Source: Candidatus Gastranaerophilales bacterium
GTDB taxonomy: Bacteria > Cyanobacteriota > Vampirovibrionia > Gastranaerophilales > Gastranaerophilaceae
DNA length: 64,000 nucleotides
Direction of reading: 5' to 3'
Assembly (NCBI GenBank): GCA_944324365.1
Contig: CALUWA010000005.1
Location: 51,896-115,895, forward strand
Positions 1 to 7,969 of this stretch are shown here, in pieces. Positions within the stretch are counted from its first letter, which is position 1, and each line of letters opens with the position of its first letter. The notes under the pieces are model-generated. The model was given only the letters and a program-made list of their open reading frames with translations, did no database searches and had not been told where the DNA came from. The position numbers and the translations under genes are program-made.

Positions 1-359
1 ATGAAATGTGTGCTTTATTCGTTGCAGAATATAATGAAAATTTAGAAGTCTTTCATAGTAATTTTGTTGATATAATTGACAAACATAAAGATTGTAGAGC
101 TTTTGATTTTAAAAATGTTCCACAAAACATTTTCAATGTTTCATGTTTACCTTGGGTAAATTATAAAAGTTTTGATATTCACGTTTTTGATGAAGGAAAA
201 TATTTAGCTCCTGTAATTACTTGGGGGAAATATGTCGAGAAACATGGTAGAATAACTCTTCCTTTTTCATTTAATATTCATCACGCTGCTGCTGACGGTT
301 ATCACCTTTCAAGATTTTTCATTGAATTGCAAGAATTACTAAATTCTTTTGAATACTAA
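1..359 (+). CDS. Chloramphenicol acetyltransferase-like protein, C-terminal part (cut by window edge)
   Basis: The reading frame is open to the left edge, so this is the C-terminal ~118 residues of a longer gene. It ends with the family signature HHAAADG (CatA proteins have HHxxxDG, whose second His is the catalytic base for acetyl transfer from acetyl-CoA to chloramphenicol), followed by the usual final helix FFIELQELL. The upstream segments NPW-like 'CLPWVNYKSFDIHVF' and 'APVITWGKY' also match the CatA trimer fold. The first ATG in frame (position 6) is internal and not the start. A CatA-like fold is clear; whether it confers resistance cannot be told from a fragment. It lies in an AT-rich accessory patch with a broken transposase, which fits horizontal acquisition. 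Confidence 0.82.
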   Translation, partial: EMCALFVAEYNENLEVFHSNFVDIIDKHKDCRAFDFKNVPQNIFNVSCLPWVNYKSFDIHVFDEGKYLAPVITWGKYVEKHGRITLPFSFNIHHAAADGYHLSRFFIELQELLNSFEY

Positions 360-513
360 TTTATTGAATTAAATTTTTCTTATAAAATATCTATCTTATT
401 GAGCTTTTAATCTTTTAACAAAAGCTCACTTATAACAGGGAAAATTTAATAAAAAATCAAACAGACAGCACGATTGAGGCTGTTTTTTAGTATTGAGATG
501 TATGGGTCTTTTC

Positions 514-640
514 TTGCACTTAAGTACTCATTTTTTGCACTCTTTTGCACTCCATTTGCAAAATTTTAAAACCACATTAGGCTAAAATCAGCTTGGTGTT
601 TGGAGTTAATCCCAGTGCAATAAAGTGCAAAAAAGTGCAA
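514..640. repeat. Inverted array of TTGCACT / AGTGCAA boxes
   Basis: Three copies of TTGCACT lie at 514-520, 535-541 and 545-551, and three copies of the exact complement AGTGCAA at 614-620, 624-630 and 634-640. The last three are spaced exactly 10 bp, one helical turn, and the last two of the first set are also 10 bp apart. The arrangement has a dyad centre near 577. Repeated boxes like these are typical binding sites of a transposase (Mu/Tn7-type ends), a replication initiator or a repressor. The nearest candidate partner is the Mu-type transposase at 1586. The boxes are seen directly; the partner is inferred. Confidence 0.7.
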
Positions 641-739
641 TTTTATTTTTACTTACAAATTGAGATATCCAAAATTATCTAAGAGATAAAGATAAAGTAA
701 GTTTTTGAAATAATATTTTTGATTTACAATCGGTGTAAT

Positions 740-744
740 GGAGG
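740..744 (+). promoter_or_regulatory. Ribosome binding site fixing the start at 750
   Basis: GGAGG lies 5 bases before the ATG at 750. An in-frame ATG at 738 overlaps this Shine-Dalgarno and has none of its own, so 750 is preferred. Confidence 0.75.
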
Positions 745-749
745 TATTT

Positions 750-1505
750 ATGCTTGAAGCTATTGATATTAATTTTGATTTTACAACTGATACTCCCCAT
801 TATTGGGAAGATTTCAAATCTGGCAAAAGTTGTAAAGACCCTGATATTTGGAGTCCAAAAATGAGAGAATATCAACAGTTATTATATAGCAAACCTTTGC
901 CTAATGGTGATTTTTTAAATTTGCAACAAGGCAATAACCCTGAATTTAATTATTTATACTGGAAAAATTTTCGATTTGGAAGTGATTCTATTATCAACAT
1001 GTATATTCATCATAAAGGATTACAATGGTTAATTAATGATGTAAAGAAACAAATAAACAATTTCGAAAACATTAATGAAACATATTTAAGAAAAAGTTAT
1101 ACTATTGGCGGTGAAATTATTTTCCCCAAGAGGACATGGTCTATAAATAGATTAAGAGGTACTAATGCTAAGATTAAAGATCGGTTTGATTTAACTTTGG
1201 AATGTATAAGACGTTTTTATAATAACGAACAGAATCCACTATATAATGTCCTTAAAGAGGATTCAAATTTCTTTGAATTATTTGTTGATTTTAAAGGTTA
1301 TGTTGATTTCTTTTATCTCAATGATTTGGTTTCGGAGGATTATAATTCTATTAATTTTTACTTAGATTTTGATAATTTTGAAAGAAATCCAAGACCTCAA
1401 ACTGTTGAGGAATGGTTTACTCTTTATAATAAACAAATGGAATTCTTAAATGCGAGAAATGCCAGAATACATCAAAGTATAAATAACGTGTTGAAATATC
1501 TCTAA
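750..1505 (+). CDS. DUF6994-like protein of unknown function
   Basis: A 251-residue soluble protein with no signal peptide or membrane segment. Its N-terminus (FDFTTDTP, then DPDIWSPKMREYQQLLYSKPLPNG) matches what I recall as the DUF6994 family, in which a short hexapeptide-like LYSKPLPNG follows a conserved aromatic DPD motif; the biochemical role of that family is not known. The C-terminal half contains the family-like stretch INFYLDFDNF and NPRPQTVEEW. The gene stands alone between the box array and the transposase, in very AT-rich sequence, so it is probably cargo. No function is proposed. Confidence 0.65.
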   Translation: MLEAIDINFDFTTDTPHYWEDFKSGKSCKDPDIWSPKMREYQQLLYSKPLPNGDFLNLQQGNNPEFNYLYWKNFRFGSDSIINMYIHHKGLQWLINDVKKQINNFENINETYLRKSYTIGGEIIFPKRTWSINRLRGTNAKIKDRFDLTLECIRRFYNNEQNPLYNVLKEDSNFFELFVDFKGYVDFFYLNDLVSEDYNSINFYLDFDNFERNPRPQTVEEWFTLYNKQMEFLNARNARIHQSINNVLKYL

Positions 1506-1585
1506 GACGGTATTTCAGGACTTGACTTCTGTCTCAAAACGAGTGATGAATGTGTTGCACAAAGCATTACAAGGATTTTGAGACA

Positions 1586-2677
1586 ATGGAAACCCAAGTT
1601 GATACAATCAAATACACCCCTGAGAAGGCAAAACAAAATGCACTTGCAAAACTTGATTTAATCCGCAAATGGCAAGAGTTTCGCCGTAAAGCTGTCAATA
1701 AACTTCAAGCAGACTATGATTTTGTCAAACTGCATAATAGTTCAAATTCCTACCTTTTCAGTGTTTTAGGTAAAATCTCACGAGGAAGCCTGCATCGTTG
1801 GAAAGCCAGTTTAGACGGAACAGAGGATTACACAAGATTAATCCCTAATTACAAATACGTTTCTGTAAATGAATACAGAACATGTCTAACGGATGAAGAA
1901 ATCAAAATATTTATGGGGTTGCTCCTGCACCCGAATAGAATTTGTATCGGCAAAGCAATCGCACTTACAAAATACAAGCTCAAAGAACAATGTCAAAGTT
2001 TCATACCTGCAGATATTACATTCAGACGCTACGCAAAATGGTTTAAGGACAACAATTACGACAAATGGGTGCTTGCTCGAGACGGTGAAAAAGCACTTTC
2101 TGATATAGTCGAGCCTTATATTAAAAGAGATGCAAGCCTGCTTGATGTCGGGGATATTTTAGTCGCAGACGGGCACAAGTTGGCGTTTCAAGTGATTAAT
2201 CCGTTTACGGGCAAGCCTTGTCGAGCGACTTTAGTCGGATTTTTGGATTGGAAATCAACAGCACTTGTCGGGTATGAAATTATGCTTGAAGAAAACACCC
2301 AATGCATTGCAAGTGCACTAAGAAACGCAATAATAAACCTCGATATGATACCGAAAATTGTCTATCAGGATAACGGAAGGGCGTTTAGAGCAAAGTATTT
2401 CACAGACGATAAAGGATTTACGGAACTTGGTTTTTACGGGCTTTATGCAAAACTCGGGATTGAAACGGTATTTGCAAGATCCGTAAAAAGTTTCTGGTAC
2501 AACAAACTTGGGGCGGAAAGACGATTGCCGCCAGAAGCTCGCAACAGAAATAACAAACGTCTTAGAAAATTAAGATTTCTGCCACCGAAAATAAGCGAAA
2601 GTATCATGAATGGAACCCAAGATCCTGAATTGACAGTTAAAAAACTAATTACATTGGCTGAAAATTTTTGTAAATAA
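1586..2677 (+). pseudogene. Mu-type DDE transposase, truncated and apparently chimeric
   Basis: The ORF is open from 1550, but AAGGA at ~1568-1572 and the sequence METQVDTIKYTPEK favour the ATG at 1586. Residues ~185-298 (numbered from 1550) form an RNase-H-like rve core with two catalytic aspartates visible: D207 in VADGHK and D274 in YQDNGRAF. Full-length MuA-like proteins have a third acidic residue ~35 residues on, then a long DNA-binding tail. Here the sequence diverges right after 'IETVFAR' (~residue 310, base ~2480): no ERF-type glutamate motif follows, and the last ~65 residues instead read like the C-terminus of a recombinase (PPKISESIMNGTQDPELTVKKL resembles the APEIVEAILDGRQPP-type ending). 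I read this as an inactivated element remnant. No terminal repeats flank it unless the boxes at 514-640 are its end. Confidence 0.65.
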
Positions 2678-2720
2678 TTAAAATAGCATTAATTTTTATA
2701 GAGTTTATCATACATACATA

Positions 2721-2726
2721 TATAAT
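2721..2726 (+). promoter_or_regulatory. Possible -10 box very close to a start codon
   Basis: TATAAT sits 6 bases before the ATG at 2733 and no Shine-Dalgarno is visible, which would fit a leaderless transcript. No convincing -35 is seen, and in such AT-rich sequence the match may be chance. Confidence 0.3.
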
Positions 2727-2732
2727 ATTTTT

Positions 2733-3503
2733 ATGCATTCTATAAGTATTTGTAAATTTTGTGGAAAAGAAAAAAAGTTGATAAAAGCTCATATTATTCC
2801 TCGCAATTTTTATCTCGACTATAAAAATGAACAGTATATGAGAGTTGATGAATTGTCTGGTAAATTTACAATTAAGCAAAATGGTTCCTATGATAAAAAC
2901 ATATTATGTGCAGAATGTGATGGAAAAATTCTAGGCAAGTTTGATCAAGAGGGATACCGAATTTTATTGGATGAAATATATAAACATTGTTTATATCGCG
3001 ATGATAAAGTAAAAATTTATAATCTGTCGTCCGAATATTATGACTATAACAAATTAAGAAAATTTTTTATCTCAATATTGTGGAAAGCTTCAATTTCTTC
3101 TTTACCGGAATATTCATATATACAGCTTGGTGAATATGAGGACAAAGCTCTTGCAATATTAAAAGGAATTGCAAGTTACGAAGATTTATTCAAAATATAC
3201 ATATATAAATATCCTAAAGATAAAGACTATAACAAATTTACATATATTACAAAAACTAAAATTGCAAATTATAAAACTTTTGTACTTAATATGGCAGGAT
3301 GTATGATTTTTATAATTCTAAATGGTAAAAATCATCCATATACAAAAGGAAATCATCCTATATCAAAAATGATTATAAATAATAAAAATTTTTGTATTAT
3401 AGAAAGTGAAGACTTATATGTTCAACATCAACGCATGGCTGAACAAAAAATGCAGGAAATGTGGAGGAAAGGATACAAGCCCCCATTTGCTCCTAAATTG
3501 TAA
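2733..3503 (+). CDS. Putative HNH-like zinc-binding protein
   Basis: 256 residues. The N-terminus carries C-x2-C (CKFCGKEKKL), then KAHIIPR, then LCAECDGKILGKFD. Paired CxxC motifs bracketing a conserved (K)AHIIP are the hallmark of HNH/treble-clef proteins, in which the His is the catalytic or metal-binding residue. The middle of the protein is helical and hydrophobic (KLRKFFISILWKASISS; FVLNMAGCMIFIIL) and the end is basic. Relatives with this architecture occur in phage-defence and mobile contexts, so nuclease activity is plausible but the second conserved His/Asn of HNH is not obvious. It is the last gene before the duplicated tmRNA end and is probably element cargo. Confidence 0.5.
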   Translation: MHSISICKFCGKEKKLIKAHIIPRNFYLDYKNEQYMRVDELSGKFTIKQNGSYDKNILCAECDGKILGKFDQEGYRILLDEIYKHCLYRDDKVKIYNLSSEYYDYNKLRKFFISILWKASISSLPEYSYIQLGEYEDKALAILKGIASYEDLFKIYIYKYPKDKDYNKFTYITKTKIANYKTFVLNMAGCMIFIILNGKNHPYTKGNHPISKMIINNKNFCIIESEDLYVQHQRMAEQKMQEMWRKGYKPPFAPKL

Positions 3504-3632
3504 AATAAAAAAGGACTCTTTTTATTTGCCCAAAGAGAATTTTGGTGCAAACGTGATAAAATTCTCTACAAATTGTATCAAATAAATTCTCTTAAATCCG
3601 CGAAAGCCTGTACAGTGCAGCGAATTTGGCAT

Positions 3633-3657
3633 TAAAAAGGAGGCTATCACAAGCCTC
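3633..3657 (-). terminator. Intrinsic terminator behind the displaced tmRNA end
   Basis: On the minus strand, stem GAGGCT (3652-3657 read in reverse) pairs with AGCCTC over loop TGTGAT and is followed by CCTTTTT (3634-3640). It lies just downstream of a CCACCA-containing RNA 3' end at 3667-3686. Confidence 0.6.
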
Positions 3658-3670
3658 TGAATTTTAATGG

Positions 3671-3686
3671 TGGAGACGAGGGGAAT
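3671..3686. repeat. Duplicate of the ssrA 3' end (candidate attachment site)
   Basis: TGGAGACGAGGGGAAT is repeated exactly at 3870-3885, where it forms the 3' end of the tmRNA gene. This distal copy is preceded on the plus strand by TGG, so on the minus strand it reads CGTCTCCACCA, an encoded CCA end, with its own terminator. This is the pattern left when an element integrates into ssrA and displaces the original 3' end. Confidence 0.7.
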
Positions 3687-3838
3687 GTCTTGGTCGCTCG
3701 CGTTTAACGGCAATTACGCGATTTATTGCGGGTTTTCAACCCTTACAAATCGGCTCCAGCCTCAGATCGCTCCCGCTTGAACCCCTGACAAGACTCCGTC
3801 TTTCAGGGGTTCTCAACTTCACAATCTTAGTAATAAAA
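3687..3838. other. Short remnant between duplicated ssrA ends
   Basis: No gene. It contains a perfect 10-bp inverted repeat GAACCCCTGA / TCAGGGGTTC around 3779-3813 and a smaller one GGGTT-TTC-AACCC near 3731-3745. It is more GC-rich than the accessory patch to its left. Best read as what remains of an element that once sat between the two att-like repeats. Confidence 0.45.
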
Positions 3839-3867
3839 AAGGACTACCTAAAGTAGTCCTTTTTATT
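3839..3867 (-). terminator. Terminator of tmRNA (works in both directions)
   Basis: GGACTAC / GTAGTCC stem with loop CTAAA, flanked by A-tract and T-tract on both sides, immediately downstream of the tmRNA 3' end. Confidence 0.8.
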
Positions 3868-3869
3868 AT

Positions 3870-4269
3870 TGGAGACGAGGGGAATTGAACCCCTGTCCAA
3901 AATGGATCAACACAGATATCTACGAGTGTAGAAACTTATTTGCTCAACTGATTCCGGAAAGTTTCAAAACCGTTAAATCAGCCCTAGGTTTTATTTGAAG
4001 GAAACTCTAAACCTTTGATGGTTATCTTGATGCTGTTACCATCATCTCAGCACTGCGTCTTGCATGATGGACCCATAAAGCCGGCAAGCTGGGCTCTATG
4101 AGTAGCTATTCATCAAAGGACTACGCAGCTAAAGCATATGCTCTAGAGAAGTCAGCTTCGATTACATTATTTTTAGCATTTAATTTAGTTTGCTCGTTGA
4201 TAACCGTGAACAGCGCACGGACTCGCAACCTGCATCAACCAAACATCCTGTCTAATCCATAACGTCCCC
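3870..4269 (-). ncRNA. ssrA: Transfer-messenger RNA (tmRNA), one-piece
   Basis: Rescues stalled ribosomes: its tRNA-like part is charged with alanine and its internal frame tags the unfinished protein for proteolysis. The 5' end reads GGGGACGTTATGG and the 3' end TTCAATTCCCCTCGTCTCC, which pair as the acceptor and T arm. The tag frame runs 4177 down to 4121: AKNNVIEADFSRAYALAA followed by TAG; the terminal ALAA is the protease-recognition tail. The last bases are CTCCA then AT, so CCA is not encoded here, although the displaced duplicate at 3667-3686 does encode it. The gene is not split or permuted. Confidence 0.96.
4121..4177 (-). other. ssrA: tmRNA tag-peptide reading frame
   Basis: GCT resume codon, 18 codons encoding AKNNVIEADFSRAYALAA, stop TAG. 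The alternative frame GCA AAC meets a stop at its third codon, which rules it out. Confidence 0.85.
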
Positions 4270-4329
4270 ATAAATTCAACTTTTAATGTACAACCGGCCG
4301 CGCTGCGCAATATCCAGCCCGCATATTAC

Positions 4330-4357
4330 ATTATAAACCATTTTTTCTGAATTTCAA
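4330..4357 (-). promoter_or_regulatory. Putative sigma-70 promoter of ssrA
   Basis: On the minus strand TTGAAA (4352-4357) and TATAAT (4330-4335) are separated by 16 bases, about 60 bases upstream of the mature tmRNA 5' end; the precursor leader would be removed by processing. Confidence 0.55.
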
Positions 4358-4364
4358 GCGGTAA

Positions 4365-4832
4365 TTAATAAATATAACCCACTAAAAATTTATGGAAATA
4401 AATTGCAAAAACAACTCCAAAGATTGCACCCATAATAACTTCAAATGGAGTATGACCTAAAAGTTCTTTTAATTTTCCGCCGATTGCCTGGACATCATGT
4501 TTATAAAAATCATCCATCATACGATTTAAGCAAGCAGCTGTTTTTCCGGCAGCACGGCGAACCCCTGCCGCATCATACATAGTAACAAGAGAAAAGCCCA
4601 GAGCTATAGCAAACAACAAGGAATCGAACCCGGCAATTAAACCTATAGACGTAGACAAGCCCATAACCCCCGCAGAATGAGAGCTCGGCATACCGCCTGT
4701 TGTTGTAAATATTTTAAAATTCATCTTTTTTGACTTGATAGTAAATATACAGAATTTGATTATTTGAGCCAAAAATGCTGACAACATACCTGTTAATAAG
4801 ACTTCATATCCGGTATTGACTATATCTATCAT
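4365..4832 (-). CDS. Divergent PAP2 family membrane protein (DUF212/YuiD type)
   Basis: 155 residues, nearly all membrane-embedded, with the family motif GGMPSSHSAGVMGLSTSIG and the downstream YDAAGVRRAAGKTA. These match the DUF212 'acid phosphatase/vanadium haloperoxidase-related' family, small integral membrane proteins distantly related to PAP2 lipid phosphatases; SSH would supply the phosphatase-type His. The gene abuts ispA (stop and start adjoin at 4832/4833), so the two are surely co-transcribed. Since ispA makes a polyprenyl diphosphate, a role in polyprenyl-phosphate handling is attractive but inferred. Confidence 0.8.
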   Translation of the reverse strand: MIDIVNTGYEVLLTGMLSAFLAQIIKFCIFTIKSKKMNFKIFTTTGGMPSSHSAGVMGLSTSIGLIAGFDSLLFAIALGFSLVTMYDAAGVRRAAGKTAACLNRMMDDFYKHDVQAIGGKLKELLGHTPFEVIMGAIFGVVFAIYFHKFLVGYIY

Positions 4833-5726
4833 CTACAATCCTACTCTCTTTTCAATTCCTTTTATTATTTCAACTAATGCATTCGGTTCTTCATCGAACC
4901 CGTTAATAATACCATAACACTCTTTAAGAATGCAAGCTAATTTATTCTTCGCTTCATCAAGTCCATATAACGTGACATAAGTCAGTTTTCCGGCGTTTTT
5001 ATCTTTCCCGAGAGTTTTGCCCATTTCTTCAAATGTTGAAATCTCATCCAAAATGTCATCGCTTATTTGGAATGCAACCCCAAGTTTCTGGGCTAAATCC
5101 GTAATCTTATCCAACTGCTCAGAATCGGCACCCGCAATTATTGCTCCCGTTCGCAAAGACAGCTTAAACAAATCGGCAGTTTTATGAGTATGGATAAAAT
5201 CCAAAAGTTTTTCAGGTTCAATACCAAAACTATTATTCTGCCAGTTTTTTTCGGCTTCAATATCCGCAACCTGCCCTGCAATAACGCCGTAAGCCCCCGC
5301 ATACTGCGTGTATTCTTCCAAAATTTTTACCAACTTTTCTGCGCCAAGATTCTTAGAATTTTTAAGGATAATCTGTGGCGCAAAGCTCAGAAGAGCATCT
5401 CCCGCCAAAACTGCGTTAGCTTCCCCAAAAACCTTATGGTTGGTAGGCTTACCGCGGCGGAAATCATCATTATCCATACAAGGCAAATCGTCATGTATCA
5501 AAGTTTGTGCATGAAGCATTTCTATTGCACATGCCGCAGGGATTGCATCTTCGTAATTCCCGCCGAACATTCTGCAGGATTCCATACACATAATCGGTCT
5601 TAAGCGTTTTCCCGGCAGTGTTACCGTATATTTCATTGCCTTAAAAATATCCTCCGGAAATACATCCTCGGGCATATATTCATCCAGCTTTTTGTTCACA
5701 ATTTCTATATATTCGTTAATATTCAT
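4833..5726 (-). CDS. ispA: Polyprenyl (farnesyl) diphosphate synthase
   Basis: Condenses IPP with allylic diphosphates in the cytoplasm to give farnesyl (or geranylgeranyl) diphosphate for quinone and undecaprenyl synthesis. 297 residues from the ATG at 5726, the normal length. First aspartate-rich motif DDLPCMDNDD at ~79-88 (bacterial type II DDxxxxD form), substrate Arg pair FRRGK after it, second motif DDILD at ~223-227. The longer ORF start at 5750 is less likely: GAGGA precedes 5726, and the ATG overlaps the last 11 bases of rsgA, the usual picture of translational coupling. Chain length (C15 versus C20) cannot be decided by eye. Confidence 0.92.
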   Translation of the reverse strand: MNINEYIEIVNKKLDEYMPEDVFPEDIFKAMKYTVTLPGKRLRPIMCMESCRMFGGNYEDAIPAACAIEMLHAQTLIHDDLPCMDNDDFRRGKPTNHKVFGEANAVLAGDALLSFAPQIILKNSKNLGAEKLVKILEEYTQYAGAYGVIAGQVADIEAEKNWQNNSFGIEPEKLLDFIHTHKTADLFKLSLRTGAIIAGADSEQLDKITDLAQKLGVAFQISDDILDEISTFEEMGKTLGKDKNAGKLTYVTLYGLDEAKNKLACILKECYGIINGFDEEPNALVEIIKGIEKRVGL

Positions 5727-6729
5727 TGTCCTGTTCCTCTGTAATATCAAAATCTTTGTATACCTGACGCTTTAAGTTATTTCTTGAACCCTGCCTTTTC
5801 TTTTCGGAAATTTTAGCAACAGGCTTATTGTTAACCATCTTTTTAGAATGCTCAATTTTGTTTCCTTCATATTTAATTTTTTCTTTGTATTCTTTTGCTT
5901 CCTCAACAAAAGCCAAGTAACTCTCATATCTTGAATCGTCTATTTCGGCAAAATGCTCCAATACATTACAGCCATCCTCATTTATATGCAGACAGTCGCC
6001 GTATTTGCACCCCTCACGAAGCGGAATCAATTCTTCAAAAAGCAAATCAACATCTGCAGGAAGGATAAAATCGAATTTTACATTACTAAAGCCGGGTGTA
6101 TCAACAATTTTAGAGTTATCATTAATTTTAATAATTTCGCAATGACGGGTTGTATGGGTGCCGCGCTGTAATTTTTCACTGACGGCTCTTGTTTTAAGAT
6201 GCAAATCAGGATTTATTGCATTAATCAGACTTGATTTGCCGACTCCGGAATTTCCGCACAATACGCTTATTTTACCTTCCAATACTTTTTTAAAAGCATT
6301 AATTCCCGAATGTTCAGTGGCGGAAGTAAAAATAATTTCAAACCCAAGTTTTTGATAAATACCCGCAATAGTTGATTTTACATTTTCTTCGCTTTCCAAA
6401 TCTTCTTTATTAAAACAAAGAACTGTTTTTATCCCGTAATACTTTGCCAGCGCAATATATCGGTTGAGCTGTAACAAATTTAAATCAGGTTCTTTAAGGG
6501 CAGATACAATAATTATCTGATCAACATTTGCAACACTCGGGCGGGAAATATAATTCTTACGAGGCAGAATTTTTTCTACATACCCGTTTGAAAACTCTAC
6601 AAAATCTCCGACAAGAATTTTTTCCTTTCTTTTTTTCAGGATTTCCCTGGCTTTACACTCAAAAATTTCCGCGCCTGTATCAACGTAGTAAAAATCAGAA
6701 TGAATTTTGAATATCTGTCCTTGACTCAT
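5716..6729 (-). CDS. rsgA: Ribosome small-subunit biogenesis GTPase
   Basis: Circularly permuted GTPase that checks late 30S maturation. Order of motifs, numbered from an upstream TTG at 6768: OB-fold N-terminus, G4 NKED ~120-123, G1 GNSGVGKSS ~172-180, G3 DTPG ~223-226, then a zinc knuckle with C254, C259, H261, C267. I place the start at the ATG 6729, because homologues begin close to GQIFKIHSDFYYVDTG and the TTG has no Shine-Dalgarno, though the ATG has a weak one at best. A basic C-terminal tail (~50 residues, KKMVNNKPVAKISEKKRQG) extends past the usual end. Overlaps ispA by 11 bases. Confidence 0.93.
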   Translation of the reverse strand: MSQGQIFKIHSDFYYVDTGAEIFECKAREILKKRKEKILVGDFVEFSNGYVEKILPRKNYISRPSVANVDQIIIVSALKEPDLNLLQLNRYIALAKYYGIKTVLCFNKEDLESEENVKSTIAGIYQKLGFEIIFTSATEHSGINAFKKVLEGKISVLCGNSGVGKSSLINAINPDLHLKTRAVSEKLQRGTHTTRHCEIIKINDNSKIVDTPGFSNVKFDFILPADVDLLFEELIPLREGCKYGDCLHINEDGCNVLEHFAEIDDSRYESYLAFVEEAKEYKEKIKYEGNKIEHSKKMVNNKPVAKISEKKRQGSRNNLKRQVYKDFDITEEQDNEY

Positions 6730-6771
6730 ATCAAGAAAGATTGTACAAAAAATAACACCTGTTTGCAAATA

Positions 6772-7794
6772 TTAAACTATACGGCACATTTTATCACCGT
6801 TAACTATATTTTTTATATTTTCCATAGTTTTTTCTAGAATATAATCTATTGCATCATGTGTTTCATAAGCTATATGCGGGGTTATTATTACATTATCAAA
6901 CCCGTTCAACTTTTCTACATATAGGAGTTCATTTAAACAATCCAAAGATAGTTCATCTTTAAATTTATCAAATCCTGCACATTTTGTATTAACATTCTCA
7001 CACGTCAAAACATCCAAAGCCGCACCTTTTAATTTTCCGTTTTCTACATATTTATACAAGGCTCCCAAATCCACAAGTTCTCCTCTGGAAGTATTTATAA
7101 AATATGAATTTTCCGTCATATCAGAAAATGTTTTTTCATTAAACATGTGGTAATTTTCTCCGGTATATGGAAGATGGAGTGATATTATGTCCGAAGCCTT
7201 TACTAATTCGTTAAAAGAAACATACTTGATGTGATATTTGTCTATGAGCTCCTGTTTTTGGTTAATATCGTAGCCTAAAATGTTCATCCCAAAACTATTT
7301 GCAGTATGACACACAGCCGCACCTATAGCACCTGTGCCGACAACTCCAAGAGTCAGTTTTGACAAATCTCTGCCTATAAAAGTTCTTAATGACGTTTCTG
7401 AATTTTTAAACGCAATACTTGCAGACGGAATTTTCCGGATAAGTGCAATTATTAAACCGAAAGTAAATTGCGCTACAGAAGTTTCGCCATAGTTGGTAAC
7501 ATTTGTTACTGCAATATTTTTATACTGGCAGGATTTTACACAAATATGATCGTACCCGGTTGAACGTGTAGAAATTATACGCAAGTTCTTAAATTTATCT
7601 ATTACGTTTTTGTTCACAACAGAATTTATAAAAACACTTATAATATTTGTCTTTTCAAGCAGTTCCGGATCTAACGTTTCAACAAATTCCTCATTCAAAC
7701 ATTCAGGAAAGAACGTTATATTAAAATCCCGAAACTTATTTTCTTCAAAGAATTTCTTTTCTGCTTCCCTAAATTCAAATACAATCATATTCAT
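6772..7794 (-). CDS. D-2-hydroxyacid dehydrogenase (D-lactate dehydrogenase-like)
   Basis: NAD-dependent reduction of a 2-keto acid. Rossmann motif GTGAIG at ~153-158, catalytic Arg in NTSRGELVD and catalytic His in ITPHIAYET, in the order of the D-isomer-specific family. The segment STRSTGYDHI is typical of the lactate/fermentative branch. 340 residues, usual length. AAGGAG lies 10 bases before the ATG at 7794. A fermentative role (pyruvate to D-lactate) would suit an anaerobe but substrate is inferred. Stands 3 bases after the upstream ORF limit of rsgA, so it may be cotranscribed with rsgA-ispA. Confidence 0.88.
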   Translation of the reverse strand: MNMIVFEFREAEKKFFEENKFRDFNITFFPECLNEEFVETLDPELLEKTNIISVFINSVVNKNVIDKFKNLRIISTRSTGYDHICVKSCQYKNIAVTNVTNYGETSVAQFTFGLIIALIRKIPSASIAFKNSETSLRTFIGRDLSKLTLGVVGTGAIGAAVCHTANSFGMNILGYDINQKQELIDKYHIKYVSFNELVKASDIISLHLPYTGENYHMFNEKTFSDMTENSYFINTSRGELVDLGALYKYVENGKLKGAALDVLTCENVNTKCAGFDKFKDELSLDCLNELLYVEKLNGFDNVIITPHIAYETHDAIDYILEKTMENIKNIVNGDKMCRIV

Positions 7795-7969
7795 TTATAA
7801 CAAACTCCTTGCTTTGATTTGCCGAACTTTTAAATTAATAACCTGTTCAGATAAAATTTTCCATTAGTCAAAAGCATATAATCCGGTTAGAAAAACTACC
7901 TGAAAATCTGATGAAGATAACATCAAAAAAACGTATTCTGTAAACTACGGAAAGGAGATTTTTATTCAA

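Larger units (their letters stand above)
360..749. other. Intergenic region with TTGCACT box array
   Basis: No gene is seen. A weak hairpin-like stretch near 470-490 (CAGACAGCACGATTGAGGCTG then T6) may terminate the gene on the left. The rest is dominated by two sets of a 7-bp box described separately (514-640). Confidence 0.5.

Noticed and set aside
514..640. TTGCACT boxes as a small CRISPR-like or tandem satellite
   Set aside because: Units are 7 bp, in two opposite orientations and helically phased; this is a protein-binding pattern.
3870..4269. Two-piece (permuted) tmRNA, as in some cyanobacteria
   Set aside because: 5' and 3' ends pair as one molecule in normal order and the tag lies between them.
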